Positions 51,044 through 61,008 of a stretch of 64,000 nt of DNA are shown here, one piece after another. Under the pieces are notes generated by a model. It searched no databases and was not told the DNA's origin. It saw nothing but the letters and a program-made list of their open reading frames with translations. Location of the stretch: positions 1 through 64,000 of the forward strand of contig NZ_JADOET010000010.1 of assembly GCF_015645385.1 (NCBI RefSeq). Reading direction: 5' to 3'. Source of the DNA: Winogradskyella marina (lineage in GTDB: Bacteria; Bacteroidota; Bacteroidia; Flavobacteriales; Flavobacteriaceae). Each line of letters opens with the position of its first letter. The first letter of the stretch is position 1. The translations under genes and the position numbers were made by a program.

Positions 51044-53566
51044 CTACCCTTCTCTTCGCAATACTTCTAAAGGAGAACTTCGAATAACAGTTTGGATATT
51101 ACTTAAACCAATGGCTAAAACCAATACCGTAATGCCTGGTAAAAACACTAAAAATGGAATAAAGGATGGCGTAAAAGGTTCTTTAAATAGAAACAGTGCT
51201 AATGCGAGGCTACTTATTAAAGCTAATAGCACACCTACCAAACTACCTAATAATCCTAAAAATAAATATTCAAACGCCGAAATTTTTAAAATCTGACCAT
51301 TTTTAGCACCAAGTGTTCGTAATAAAACACTTTCCTTAATGCGTTGGTATTTGCTCGTTCGGACTGAGCCTATTAATACTATAATACCAGTGGTAATACT
51401 AAAAAATGCCATAAAATTAATGACCCAAGAGACTTTATCTAAAATATCTTCGACTATGGTGTAAACCTGTCGCAAATCTATTATAGACACATTAGGGAAT
51501 TCTGCCACTAAATCGCGTTGTAATGCTGCAGAAGCGGCTTCATCTGGTACATAAGTTGAAATGACACGAAACTGAGGAGCTTGCTCAAGAGCTCCAGCAG
51601 GAAATACAATATTAAAGTTGGGTTGAAGCTGTCTCCAGTCTACTTTTCTAATACTTCCAACCGTAGTTTCCATCAGCACTCCTTGAACATTAAAAGTTAT
51701 ATTATCGCCAATATCTATGCCGTCTTCAGCAAGGTTGTCTGATATTGAAATTACAATAGGAGCATTTGGTGTTGCATGTGATGTCCACTCGCCGGCAATA
51801 AGTTCTTCTGAATCAATCATCGTTTCACGGTAAGTACTTCTAAACTCATGGTTTAACACCCAATTTCGCATTTGTTTGGTGGTGTCTTGTCGTAATTCAT
51901 TTGCTAGTCGTCCTTTTATTTTATGAATCCTTGTGGTAACAATAGGTATGCTATTAACAATAGATAAGTCGTTTTCAGTTATACGATTTTCTATAGCTTC
52001 TTGCTGTTCTGATTGTACATCTAAAATAATAATATTGGCATTATCAGTGCTTTGATCTACTTCAGTTTTAGCTAATAAAATATCTTTGGTAAAATATAAG
52101 GTGCTGATTAAACAGGTCCCTAAACCAATTGCGACCACCAAAACAACGGTTTGATTGTTAGGTCTAAATAAGTTCAATAAACTTTGTCGCGCTGTAAAAC
52201 CCCATCGTTTTGGGAAATATTTTCTAATTCCTTTAATAAACAACGTTGCTACACCAGCTAAGGCAGCAAAGGCTATTAATGTGGCAAACATAAAACCTAA
52301 GGCGAAAAGGGCATCATTTAATAACCAAAACGAAAATAAAAATAGAAACAACAGAACGGCTCCGATTACTACATAGCGCAATTTACGAGGTTCTTGTGCT
52401 CCTTTTTCATCAACGCGTAACACCTCTAATGGTGAAACATACCAGGTTCTAAGTAATGGTAATAGTGCAAATAGAACAGACATAAATAGTCCAAGAAAAA
52501 TACCAATTAAAATGGGTTGTGCAGAAATTGAAATTTCAACAGAGAATGGTAAAAAGTCCTGTAAGATATAAGGAAATAATTCTTGAAGTCCAATACCTAT
52601 CAGCGATCCGATTAAACCACCAACTATACCAATACCAGCAATTTGAATTAAAAAAATGAGAAAACTTTGCATTCGCGATGCTCCCATACATTTTAAAACA
52701 GCTATGGCTTTTAATTTTTCTTTAATATAAATATGAACAGAACTAGCAATCCCGATACAGCCCAATAATAAGGCAATAAAAGCTGCAAGATTTAGAAACT
52801 TACCAACGTTATCATAGCGTCTTCCCAAGCGTTCACTTGTACTTGTATGTGTGTCTAAATCAGCCTCTTCAGCTTTTAATTGTGGGTCTATAATGTCTTC
52901 AAATTGTTCTAAATCAATAGGTTCGTCGGTTTTATAGAAAAACTGATATTCCTTTCGACTTCCAAACTGTAGGAGGTCTGTTTGTTCAATATATTCATAA
53001 GGAATTACAATTGGAGGTGCTACCGAAGTAGAAATAGCAGTACTTCCAGGAATGGCTTTTAAGGCGCCTAAAATAGGAAGCGTTACCGCACCAACTTTTA
53101 TAGAATCTCCAGGTTTTACATCAAATTGAAGCATTAATGTGGCGTCAACTAATGCTCCACCTTTATCTTGATACGTGTCTGCAGCAGCGCTAGGTTGTGT
53201 GTCTATAGTTCCGTAAAACGGGAAATCTCCTCCTAAGCCACGTACTTTAACAAGTTTAGTACCTCCATTCTTTGGAAACGCAATCATGGAGACAAAATTA
53301 ATCTCCTTGGCATCTGGCTGTAACGAATCTATAAGCGCTTGTGCACGTTCTGTTGGTTCTTGTTTTGAATCAATGATATAATCTGCACCCATTAGGGCTT
53401 TAGACTGAAGCTTTATATTGTCTTTGAGATTGGCACTAAATAATTGAATAGATACCACAGCTGCAATACCTAAAATTATAGAAGCCATAAATAACAACAA
53501 ACGTACTCTGCTTGCTTTGGCATCTCTCCAGGCCATTTTAAAAAGCCAGGTTGTATTTTTATTCAT
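51044..53566 (-). CDS. ABC transporter permease, YbbP/FtsX type
   Basis: An 840-residue inner-membrane protein with paired FtsX domains. Helix groups lie near residues 20-45, 255-300, 315-345, 355-380, 405-445, 475-495, and 720-835. Large periplasmic regions separate them. The C-terminal half repeats the FtsX pattern (KYQRIKESVLLRTLGAKNGQILKISAFEYLFLGLLGSLVG). It would form the membrane part of an exporter with the ATPase encoded 14 bp upstream. Substrate is unknown; such systems often export lipids or peptides or act on lipoproteins. Confidence 0.85.
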   Translation of the reverse strand: MNKNTTWLFKMAWRDAKASRVRLLLFMASIILGIAAVVSIQLFSANLKDNIKLQSKALMGADYIIDSKQEPTERAQALIDSLQPDAKEINFVSMIAFPKNGGTKLVKVRGLGGDFPFYGTIDTQPSAAADTYQDKGGALVDATLMLQFDVKPGDSIKVGAVTLPILGALKAIPGSTAISTSVAPPIVIPYEYIEQTDLLQFGSRKEYQFFYKTDEPIDLEQFEDIIDPQLKAEEADLDTHTSTSERLGRRYDNVGKFLNLAAFIALLLGCIGIASSVHIYIKEKLKAIAVLKCMGASRMQSFLIFLIQIAGIGIVGGLIGSLIGIGLQELFPYILQDFLPFSVEISISAQPILIGIFLGLFMSVLFALLPLLRTWYVSPLEVLRVDEKGAQEPRKLRYVVIGAVLLFLFLFSFWLLNDALFALGFMFATLIAFAALAGVATLFIKGIRKYFPKRWGFTARQSLLNLFRPNNQTVVLVVAIGLGTCLISTLYFTKDILLAKTEVDQSTDNANIIILDVQSEQQEAIENRITENDLSIVNSIPIVTTRIHKIKGRLANELRQDTTKQMRNWVLNHEFRSTYRETMIDSEELIAGEWTSHATPNAPIVISISDNLAEDGIDIGDNITFNVQGVLMETTVGSIRKVDWRQLQPNFNIVFPAGALEQAPQFRVISTYVPDEAASAALQRDLVAEFPNVSIIDLRQVYTIVEDILDKVSWVINFMAFFSITTGIIVLIGSVRTSKYQRIKESVLLRTLGAKNGQILKISAFEYLFLGLLGSLVGVLLALISSLALALFLFKEPFTPSFIPFLVFLPGITVLVLAIGLSNIQTVIRSSPLEVLRREG

Positions 53567-53580
53567 GTGTTATGTAATGT

Positions 53581-54270
53581 TTACAGTACAGCTGTACGTT
53601 CGTTGGTTAAAACTTGGCCACCTTTAAGTCTTAAAATTTGTTGTGTTCTATTGGCTAAATCTAAGTCGTGCGTAATGATGACTAAAGTCGTTCCAGCTTC
53701 TTTATTGAGCTCTAACAACAGTTGAATGACTTTTTCGCCAGTTTCCTCATCTAAATTTCCAGTTGGTTCATCAGCAAATAAAATAGAAGGTGCATTGGCA
53801 AAGGCTCTTGCTAACGCTACACGCTGTTGCTCACCACCAGATAATTGCGATGGATAATGATGCACTCGGTCTGCTAATCCTACTTTATCTAGTAAAGCCA
53901 GACTATTTTTAACAGCATCTTTATGTCCTTGTAATTCTAATGGAACACTTACATTTTCAAGCGCTGTAAGTGTTGGTAGTAATTGAAAATTTTGAAATAT
54001 AAATCCCACATTCTTATTACGCAATTGTGCACGTTCATCTTCATTAAGAGTGCTTAAGTCCTGACCACACAACTCTATGCTCCCAGAATTTGGCTGATCT
54101 AGGCCAGCGCACAAACCTAGTAAGGTTGTTTTTCCACTTCCGGAAGGTCCAACTATAGAAAACGTTTGTCCCTTTTCTACAGAAAACGAAATGTTTTGTA
54201 GTACTGTTAATTGTTTGTTACCGCTAGAATAAGTTTTCTCTAGACCAGTTATGTTTAATATCTTTGGCAT
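53581..54270 (-). CDS. ABC transporter ATP-binding protein, YbbA/LolD type
   Basis: A 229-residue ATPase. Walker A is [12 protein letters not shown] (about residue 40), the Q-loop [10 protein letters not shown], the signature [14 protein letters not shown] and Walker [13 protein letters not shown] with the H-loop VIITHD. It belongs to the MacB/LolD/YbbA group that pairs with FtsX-type permeases. The permease gene follows 14 bases downstream on the same strand, and the esterase gene is divergent with only a 24-bp gap. Confidence 0.9.
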   Translation of the reverse strand: MPKILNITGLEKTYSSGNKQLTVLQNISFSVEKGQTFSIVGPSGSGKTTLLGLCAGLDQPNSGSIELCGQDLSTLNEDERAQLRNKNVGFIFQNFQLLPTLTALENVSVPLELQGHKDAVKNSLALLDKVGLADRVHHYPSQLSGGEQQRVALARAFANAPSILFADEPTGNLDEETGEKVIQLLLELNKEAGTTLVIITHDLDLANRTQQILRLKGGQVLTNERTAVL

Positions 54271-54294
54271 ATCAATTTTTAATTAAGACTCTTT

Positions 54295-55041
54295 ATGTCG
54301 AAGGCTCAAAATAATCATTTGCATTTAATTTTACCAATTTCAAAGGTCTCTAAACTCATAAAGTTTTGTTATTTTATAACAGCCTTTTTATTGGTTGCTT
54401 GTGGCAATAACCAATCGGATAAAACGGCTACAGAACCACAGTCCTCTGAACAAATAGAAAACACAGAAACTTCTGAAACGACTGCAAAAACTATTTTATG
54501 CTTTGGTGATAGTATTACAGCTGGTTACGGATTAGACGATACTAATGATGCGTTCCCTGGTGTTTTACAACAGAAAATAGATTCTTTAGACTTGAATTAT
54601 ACCGTGGTGAATTCTGGAGTAAGTGGCGAGACTACGGCAGGTGGAAAAGGAAGAATTGATTGGATCTTAAACCAAGAGATTGATATCTTTATATTAGAGT
54701 TAGGAGCTAATGATGGACTTCGTGGTGTTAACCTTGTAGAAACGGCCTCGAATCTTCAGTCTATTATTGATGCTGTAAAATCTAAAAACCCTAAAACTAA
54801 AATTATATTAGCCGGTATGCAATTGCCACCTAACATGGGACAAGAATACACGCAAGATTTCAAACAGGTCTTTATGAATATTGCCGAAAAAAACGACTTA
54901 GAGTTTATTCCTTTTATTCTAAAAGATGTTGGAGGTATAAAAGAACTCAACCAAAATGATGGCATACATCCCACAGCAGAAGGTCATAAAATATTAGCCA
55001 ATACAGTTTGGGAGGTTTTAGGCCCTTTACTTAAGTCTTAG
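54295..55041 (+). CDS. TesA-like SGNH lipoprotein esterase
   Basis: A 248-residue esterase. The lipobox AFLLVAC puts the lipid-bearing cysteine at residue 36, followed by a Thr/Ser-rich linker (about 37-65). The SGNH domain starts ILCFGDSITAGYGL, with catalytic serine S73, then GANDGLRG, and DGIHPTAEGH near the end supplying Asp and His. Like E. coli tesA it is divergent from a ybbA/ybbP-type pair, here only 24 bases away. The leader before the lipobox is longer than usual, so the true start could lie slightly downstream. Confidence 0.8.
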   Translation: MSKAQNNHLHLILPISKVSKLIKFCYFITAFLLVACGNNQSDKTATEPQSSEQIENTETSETTAKTILCFGDSITAGYGLDDTNDAFPGVLQQKIDSLDLNYTVVNSGVSGETTAGGKGRIDWILNQEIDIFILELGANDGLRGVNLVETASNLQSIIDAVKSKNPKTKIILAGMQLPPNMGQEYTQDFKQVFMNIAEKNDLEFIPFILKDVGGIKELNQNDGIHPTAEGHKILANTVWEVLGPLLKS

Positions 55042-55075
55042 ATGTTGATTTTTTAGAGCTTTATATTAAGAACGC

Positions 55076-56422
55076 TTACTGTTTTTTCTTTTTCTTAGGT
55101 TTAGAATCGTCAGACTTTTGTGCATCTAATGCGGTGTTAGCGACTTGATTTGCTAATACTTTCTCTATTAACTCTTCTTTTGTTAAGTGATGGAATACGG
55201 TTCTGACATCTTTTCTTAATTGTTCAGAAATATTTCGGTTGGGTTTGGTTTTAAATATTTTTTTAGCCCACAACAAGGTTTTGTTTTCTTCAATACTTTG
55301 GGTGTCTGCTTTTTTATATGCTTTAAATTCAATACCCAATTCGTCTTCAAAATCGTCAATATCAATAACTTCTTCCTGTTGCAAAATGGTTAAAGCTAAG
55401 CCCTTTGCGCCTGCTCTTGCCGTTCTACCGCTTCTATGAACATAAGCATCGTAGGTATCTGGTAAGTGGTAATTAATTACAAATTCAACAGCTTTAATAT
55501 CTAGTCCACGTGAAGCCAAATCCGTCGCCACCAAAATATCAATGTGACCATCTCTAAATTGTCCCATAATCCGATCGCGAATCCCTTGTGTTAAACTACC
55601 ATGTATAGCACCAGATGAGAATTTATTAATCGCTAAGTTTTTACCTAATTTATTGACTGCAGCCTTTGTTTTACAAAAAATGATACCACGTTGCCCAGCT
55701 TTAGAATTTAAGAAATGCAATAAAACATCTAATTTTTCAATAGGCTCAACCACTAAAAATTGATGATCTATACCTTGATGTCCAACCGTTGCCATATCGG
55801 CTTCAATATGATTGACATGTTTAGACATGTAATTTTGCACTAATTGTTTTATAGTGCCTGGCATAGTTGCCGTAAACAGTAATGTACGTCTTGTTTTTGG
55901 GATTTCTTTAATTATAGCATCTAGCCCTTCTTTTAAAGCGCTCACCATTTCGTCCGCTTCATCTAAAATAAAATATGAAATATTTGAGATGTCAACGGCA
56001 TTTCGCTTTACTAAATCGGCCAAACGACCAGGAGTTGCTACAACGATGTGTGAGGTATTTTGTAAGCGTTCAATTTGTGGTTTAATAGGAATACCACCAC
56101 AAACTGTAGCTATCTCCACTTCTGGCATATATTTCGAAAAGGCTGATAAATTAGCACTTATCTGCTGACCTAACTCTCGTGTTGGAGCTAAAATAACAGC
56201 TTGAATATTAGTGTTTTTTACATCTATTAACTGAAGTAATGGAAGTCCGAATGCAGCTGTTTTTCCTGTTCCTGTTTTAGCTAAAGCGACCACATCTTTT
56301 GAATGATCTAATACCGCAGGAATAGCTTTTTCTTGAATATCGGTTGGAACTGAAATTTGTAAATCAGCTAAACCTTTTTGTAGTTGTTCATTAATTCCTA
56401 AATCGGAAAAACGTTTGGACAT
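55076..56422 (-). CDS. DEAD-box RNA helicase, RhlE/CsdA-like
   Basis: A 448-residue helicase. Motifs in order: Q-motif (DLGINEQLQKGLADLQISVPTDIQ), Walker A AKTGTGKTAAF, PTRELGQQ, TPGRLADLV, DEADEM, FTATMPG, then in the second domain the HRSGRTARAG box. The tail is Lys-rich (DDSKPKKKKKQ), typical of RNA binding. Such helicases unwind structured RNA and are often cold-induced. It lies between an SGNH esterase and a cold-shock gene on the same strand, which supports a cold or RNA-remodelling role. Confidence 0.9.
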   Translation of the reverse strand: MSKRFSDLGINEQLQKGLADLQISVPTDIQEKAIPAVLDHSKDVVALAKTGTGKTAAFGLPLLQLIDVKNTNIQAVILAPTRELGQQISANLSAFSKYMPEVEIATVCGGIPIKPQIERLQNTSHIVVATPGRLADLVKRNAVDISNISYFILDEADEMVSALKEGLDAIIKEIPKTRRTLLFTATMPGTIKQLVQNYMSKHVNHIEADMATVGHQGIDHQFLVVEPIEKLDVLLHFLNSKAGQRGIIFCKTKAAVNKLGKNLAINKFSSGAIHGSLTQGIRDRIMGQFRDGHIDILVATDLASRGLDIKAVEFVINYHLPDTYDAYVHRSGRTARAGAKGLALTILQQEEVIDIDDFEDELGIEFKAYKKADTQSIEENKTLLWAKKIFKTKPNRNISEQLRKDVRTVFHHLTKEELIEKVLANQVANTALDAQKSDDSKPKKKKKQ

Positions 56423-56478
56423 AAAAAATAATTTTTACAGTAGTAAGTAGCTCTACATGCGTTAAGTTGGTATGCTAT

Positions 56479-56727
56479 TTATTTTTTTATCACACGAACA
56501 TTCGTAGCTATTAGGCCTTTTTTACCTTTTTCAATATTGAAAGTTACTTTATTCTTTTCTCTAATCTTACCAATTACATTAGTTGTATGAACAAAAATCT
56601 CTTCATCAGAATCTTTTAGTATTATAAATCCAAAGCCTTTTCTTGCATTAAAAAATTTAACGGTTCCTTCTTTCGTTTCGCTTGCTTTGTTAGGATTAAA
56701 TAATTTGTTTATGAAACTTCTAATCAT
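56479..56727 (-). CDS. Cold-shock-domain protein
   Basis: An 82-residue protein with an N-terminal extension of about 18 residues before a cold-shock domain. RNP1 reads KGFGFI and RNP2 reads IFVHTT, the single-stranded nucleic-acid-binding motifs. It follows the usual CspA fold and probably acts as an RNA chaperone. It sits upstream of the DEAD-box helicase gene on the same strand (56-bp gap), a common pairing for cold adaptation. A second cold-shock gene lies at 58435-58626. Confidence 0.85.
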   Translation of the reverse strand: MIRSFINKLFNPNKASETKEGTVKFFNARKGFGFIILKDSDEEIFVHTTNVIGKIREKNKVTFNIEKGKKGLIATNVRVIKK

Positions 56728-56925
56728 CTTTATGTTTTAAATTTTAATATAGTGTAAAAGTAATATATTGATTTGACTACTTTTATGAATTATCGCTACA
56801 AAAATAGTATAAATAATAGAGTTTGTCAGTAAGACTTCATATATAGTTGATTCGTATTATTTTTCATCATAAAGATTATATGAATTTATATCTTTACATT
56901 TTTGTTAATTAGCCTTCAATAAACC

Positions 56926-57495
56926 GTGGAACAAATTAAAGCGCATTTAGACCAAATAGCAACAATATCGCAAGCAGATTGGGACTTCTTTACGTCTAAA
57001 CTTCAGCGACGTGTAATTAAAAAGAAAAGCATTTTTTTAAAGGTTAATGAAATAGAAAATCATATTTCCTTTATTGAATCTGGTGTGGTACGCTTATTTA
57101 TTCCAAAGGATAATCCAGATAAAGAAATCACTTTTGGCTTTAGTTTTAAAGACCAATTTATTAGTGCTTATGACTCGTTTTTAACACAGACGCCTTCAGC
57201 ATATCAGTTACAAGCCCTTTCAGAAACAAGCTTGTTGAGTATAACATATTCAGATTTGCAAGATGTTTATAAAACCACCCAAATTGGAAACTTAATTGGA
57301 CGTTTAACAGCAGAACGTCTCTTTTTATTAAAATCTAGTCGCGAACAAAACCTGTTAAACCTCACTGCAGAAGAACGGTATTTAAAATTGTTTAAAGAAC
57401 GCCCAGAACTGTTAAAGATAATTCCACTGAAATACATCAGTTCTTATATTGGTATTACGGCTCAAGCCTTGAGCAGAATTAGAAAACGTGTCTAA
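56926..57495 (+). CDS. Crp/Fnr-family regulator, short form
   Basis: A 189-residue regulator beginning with a GTG codon. Residues about 20-130 form the cyclic-nucleotide-type beta-roll (IESGVVRLFIPK, EITFGFSFKDQFISAYDSFL), and residues about 150-189 are a shortened helix-turn-helix (YISSYIGITAQALSRIRKRV). It lacks the Fnr cysteines and Crp cAMP-binding residues, so its ligand is unknown. It belongs to the group of flavobacterial Crp-like proteins found in single-gene settings. The acyl desaturase gene follows, from its own promoter, so a functional tie is possible only. Confidence 0.8.
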   Translation: MEQIKAHLDQIATISQADWDFFTSKLQRRVIKKKSIFLKVNEIENHISFIESGVVRLFIPKDNPDKEITFGFSFKDQFISAYDSFLTQTPSAYQLQALSETSLLSITYSDLQDVYKTTQIGNLIGRLTAERLFLLKSSREQNLLNLTAEERYLKLFKERPELLKIIPLKYISSYIGITAQALSRIRKRV

Positions 57496-57597
57496 ATTAA
57501 TTTTTCGTCTTACTTAGATTATTATAGTGATTTGTACCACATAAAACAGATCTAATTTTATTGATTTAGATTCATTGTTTGGCATAAAGTGTGTACA

Positions 57598-57605
57598 TAT
57601 CTTTG
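57598..57605 (+). promoter_or_regulatory. Promoter of the desaturase gene
   Basis: TATCTTTG matches TAnnTTTG, with TTG at 57575-57577 spaced 20 bp. The start would be near 57612, only seven bases before the ATG at 57619. This near-leaderless message also argues against the longer reading frame from 57589. Confidence 0.65.
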
Positions 57606-57618
57606 CAAAAAAACAACT

Positions 57619-58359
57619 ATGATTATACTACTTTTTGTTTTGGTGCTTTGGTATGGAGGTCTATTTTTTCAGTCATTCTTTTTGCATCGTTATGCTGCAC
57701 ACCAAGTCTTTACCATGTCTAAAACCATGGAACGTATCACTTTTATTTTAACTTGGATTTTTCAAGGTTCTAGTTATTTAAGTGCTTATGGTTATGGTAT
57801 TATGCATCGTATGCATCACGCCTATACAGATACAGAAAAGGATCCACACTCACCATCGTATGATGCCAATGTGTTTGCCATGATGTGGAAAACAAAAACA
57901 ATATATCAAGATATTAATAAGCAACGTATTTCAGTCGATGAGCGTTTTACTAAAAATGTACCACAATGGAAAAGCTTTGATAGTTTCGCGAGTTCACGAT
58001 TTTCGAGATTACTTTGGATTTCGTTATACATTTTATTCTTTGCCTTTTTTGCAACCGCTTGGTGGCAATGGTTGTTATTACCAATTACGTTTTTAATGGC
58101 ACCAATACATGGCGTTATTATTAATTGGTTTGGGCATATTTATGGTTACGTGAATTTTAAAATGAAAAATACAAGTAAAAACTTATTCCGATTCGATTTT
58201 TTAATGATGGGAGAAGGCTATCACAACAACCATCATAAATACGCAAGTAGAGCTAATTTTGGTGTAAAATGGTATGAAATCGATGTGACTTACCTTATTA
58301 TAAAGGTATTAGATGCTGTAGGTTTTGTTCAATTAAAACCTGTTAGAGTTAAGCGTTAG
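57619..58359 (+). CDS. Acyl-CoA/fatty-acid desaturase
   Basis: A 246-residue integral membrane di-iron enzyme. The three histidine boxes are HRYAAH (residues 23-28), HRMHH (63-67) and HNNHH (202-206), the arrangement of delta-9 type desaturases. Four helices anchor it. It introduces a double bond in fatty acyl chains and so keeps membranes fluid in the cold. It is shorter than plant or cyanobacterial enzymes, with a smaller N-terminus. It is followed by a terminator shared with a cold-shock gene, which fits cold adaptation. Confidence 0.9.
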   Translation: MIILLFVLVLWYGGLFFQSFFLHRYAAHQVFTMSKTMERITFILTWIFQGSSYLSAYGYGIMHRMHHAYTDTEKDPHSPSYDANVFAMMWKTKTIYQDINKQRISVDERFTKNVPQWKSFDSFASSRFSRLLWISLYILFFAFFATAWWQWLLLPITFLMAPIHGVIINWFGHIYGYVNFKMKNTSKNLFRFDFLMMGEGYHNNHHKYASRANFGVKWYEIDVTYLIIKVLDAVGFVQLKPVRVKR

Positions 58360-58378
58360 TTTTGAAATTATAGAATTA

Positions 58379-58412
58379 AAAAAGCCCATCAAAAATTGAT
58401 GGGCTTTTTTTT
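58379..58412. terminator. Bidirectional terminator after desaturase
   Basis: GCCCATCAA pairs perfectly with TTGATGGGC around AAA, flanked by A residues on the left and eight Ts on the right. It ends the desaturase transcript and, from the other side, the cold-shock gene at 58435. Confidence 0.85.
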
Positions 58413-58434
58413 GTAAAACTTTTAAGTCTATATC

Positions 58435-58626
58435 CTAGATAACTTTTACGTTTACTGCGTTTAATCCTTTATTACCTTCTTTAAGATCAAATTCAACGGC
58501 ATCGCCTTCACGAATTTCGTCAATTAATCCAGAAATGTGTACAAAGTGATCTTTATCAACACCTTCTTCTGTGATAAATCCAAATCCTTTAGTATCGTTG
58601 AAGAATTTTACTTTTCCTGTATTCAT
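58435..58626 (-). CDS. CspA-family cold-shock protein
   Basis: A 63-residue cold-shock domain protein, MNTGKVKFFNDTKGFGFI at the start; RNP1 is KGFGFI and RNP2 is HFVHI. It is shorter than E. coli CspA but complete. It binds single-stranded RNA and likely serves as an RNA chaperone. It is transcribed toward the desaturase and shares a terminator with it. A near-consensus minus-strand box (CATCTTTG) lies about 40 bp upstream. Confidence 0.9.
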   Translation of the reverse strand: MNTGKVKFFNDTKGFGFITEEGVDKDHFVHISGLIDEIREGDAVEFDLKEGNKGLNAVNVKVI

Positions 58627-58836
58627 TGTAATTTAATTTATATAATTTTTAAAAACGCAAAGATGACGCCATTTTTATAACCTACACTACTTTATGGCTT
58701 TTATTTTTATAAATAGTTATATTTAAGGTAAATCAGGTGATTTTTTTAGTATTTCAAAACATTGAATTACGTCAAGTTTATACTGAAAATGAACCTGAAA
58801 CATGACAAATCTCATAATTTCGCTGGTCTAAATCAT

Positions 58837-58844
58837 TAATTTTG
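58837..58844 (+). promoter_or_regulatory. -7 promoter box of pta-ackA
   Basis: TAATTTTG matches TAnnTTTG and lies 44 bp upstream of the pta ATG. No clear -33 TTG is found at the usual distance. Nothing else is visible in the 261-bp gap. Confidence 0.5.
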
Positions 58845-58887
58845 TACAATATTTTACATTAAGATTAATTATTTATCATCAACACAA

Positions 58888-60996
58888 ATGAATAAAAAAG
58901 CGACTAACAAAGCCATCTATATAACCACCACCGAACCTAATAGTGGTAAGTCTATAATTTCCTTAGGATTAATGCAATTATTACTAGGAAAAGCTGCAAA
59001 AGTAGGTTATTTCAGACCAATTATAGATGATTTTAAAGCAGGAGAAATAGACAATCACATTAACACTATAATCACGTATTTTAATCTCGATTTAAAATTT
59101 GAAGATGCTTACGCTTATACACGAAGTGAGGTGATTAAAATGAAAAATGACGATAAGGATGATGAGATAATTGGTAAAATTATTGATAAATACAAAGCCA
59201 TAGAAGAACGTTTCGATTTTGTATTAGTTGAAGGTAGTAGTTTTATAGGTGAAGGTGCTATTATAGAATTTGATATTAATGTTTTAATTGCTAAAAACTT
59301 AGGTGTTCCTGCAATTATTTTGGCGAGTGGTGTCGGTAAAACTATGGACGATTTTGTTGGTAGTTTGCACATGGCTTACGATTCTTTTAGAGATAAAGGT
59401 GTTGAAGTTTTAGCTGTAATAGCAAATAAAGTAGAGCCTCAGAATCAAGCATTGGTAATTGCTGAATTAGAAAAAGATTTACCTGCTGGTGTTATTGTTA
59501 ATGCGATTCCATTAAATCCTATTTTAGCAAATCCATCTATAAAAGAAATTGTAGAAGTGCTTAATGCAGACGTGTTATTTGGTGAAGCACACATTAATAA
59601 CCAAGCGGGTAATTACAGTGTTGGAGCTATGCAGTTGCGTAATTATCTAACCCATTTAAAAGAAAACGCTTTAGTGATAACGCCAGGCGATAGAGCTGAT
59701 ATTATTTTAGGTGCTTTACAAGCTAATATTTCGGAGAACTACCCTTCTATTTCGGGAATTGTATTGACAGGTGGTTTAAAACCTGAAGAGTCAATTATTA
59801 AGCTTATTGAAGGGCTTTCAGATGTTGTACCAATTATTTCTGCAGAAAGAGGTACATTTTCGGTAACGAATAAAATTGGTGCTATAAAATCTCAGATTTA
59901 TGCCGAAAACACACAAAAAATAGAAACTTCAATTAAGGATTTTGAAAAACATGTAAAATCAGAAGCGCTTGTTGAACGTCTTATTACGTTTGAAACCAAT
60001 GGAATTACACCAAGAATGTTTCAGTATAATTTATTAAAACGTGCTCGTGTAAACAAAAAACACATTGTATTGCCTGAAGGTTTAGATGAACGTATTTTAA
60101 GAGCGACAAAACAATTAATTGATGTAGATGCCGTAAACATTACATTACTAGGTGATAAAAAACAAATTGAAGCACAATTGTTAACGCTAGATATTGACCT
60201 AGATTTAAACCGCGTAAACATTATAAATCCTATTGAATCAGATCATTTTGAAGCTTATGCCAAAACACTTTATGAGCTGAGAAAACATAAAAATGTAAAT
60301 TTAGCAATGGCTAGAGATTTAATGGAAGATGTCTCTTATTTTGGTACTATGATGGTGCACAAAGGAGATGCAGATGGTATGGTATCTGGTGCAGTTCATA
60401 CCACACAACACACCATTTTACCAGCGCTTCAGTTTATAAAAACAAAACCTGAAACATCAATAGTGTCTTCTATATTTTTTATGTGTTTAGAAGATCGTGT
60501 TTCTGTTTATGGTGACTGTGCTATTAACCCAAACCCAAATTCTGAGCAACTGGCAGAAATTGCAATATCATCGGCATCGACAAGTAGAGCTTTTGGTATA
60601 GACCCTAAAATAGCGATGTTGTCATATTCTTCTGGGGCTTCTGGAGTTGGGGAAGATGTAGAGCGTGTAAGAAAAGCTACAGATATTATTAAGTCTAAAC
60701 GAGCAGATTTAAAAGTTGAAGGTCCTATTCAATATGATGCTGCTGTGGATATTAAAGTTGGAAAAACTAAACTTCCAAATTCTGAGGTAGCAGGACAAGC
60801 CAATGTCTTTATTTTTCCAGATTTAAACACCGGAAATAACACGTATAAAGCGGTACAACGTGAAACTAAAGCTTTAGCGATTGGACCTATTATTCAAGGG
60901 TTAAATAAACCTGTTAACGATTTAAGTAGAGGCTGTACTATAGACGATATTTTTAATACCGTAATTGTAACCGTAATCCAAGCACAAGGGCTTTAA
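58888..60996 (+). CDS. pta: Phosphate acetyltransferase
   Basis: A 702-residue long-form enzyme that converts acetyl-CoA and phosphate to acetyl phosphate. The N-terminus has a P-loop-like segment (EPNSGKSIISLG), followed by a DRTGG-type regulatory domain at about residues 215-330, and the C-terminal catalytic PTA_PTB domain from about 370, with LPEGLDERILRAT, ADGMVSGAVHTTQH and the SSGASGVGEDVERVRKAT block. The gap to ackA is 12 bases at most, so they are one operon for acetate overflow and acetyl phosphate. Confidence 0.95.
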   Translation: MNKKATNKAIYITTTEPNSGKSIISLGLMQLLLGKAAKVGYFRPIIDDFKAGEIDNHINTIITYFNLDLKFEDAYAYTRSEVIKMKNDDKDDEIIGKIIDKYKAIEERFDFVLVEGSSFIGEGAIIEFDINVLIAKNLGVPAIILASGVGKTMDDFVGSLHMAYDSFRDKGVEVLAVIANKVEPQNQALVIAELEKDLPAGVIVNAIPLNPILANPSIKEIVEVLNADVLFGEAHINNQAGNYSVGAMQLRNYLTHLKENALVITPGDRADIILGALQANISENYPSISGIVLTGGLKPEESIIKLIEGLSDVVPIISAERGTFSVTNKIGAIKSQIYAENTQKIETSIKDFEKHVKSEALVERLITFETNGITPRMFQYNLLKRARVNKKHIVLPEGLDERILRATKQLIDVDAVNITLLGDKKQIEAQLLTLDIDLDLNRVNIINPIESDHFEAYAKTLYELRKHKNVNLAMARDLMEDVSYFGTMMVHKGDADGMVSGAVHTTQHTILPALQFIKTKPETSIVSSIFFMCLEDRVSVYGDCAINPNPNSEQLAEIAISSASTSRAFGIDPKIAMLSYSSGASGVGEDVERVRKATDIIKSKRADLKVEGPIQYDAAVDIKVGKTKLPNSEVAGQANVFIFPDLNTGNNTYKAVQRETKALAIGPIIQGLNKPVNDLSRGCTIDDIFNTVIVTVIQAQGL

Positions 60997-61008
60997 AATA
61001 TGAATTGT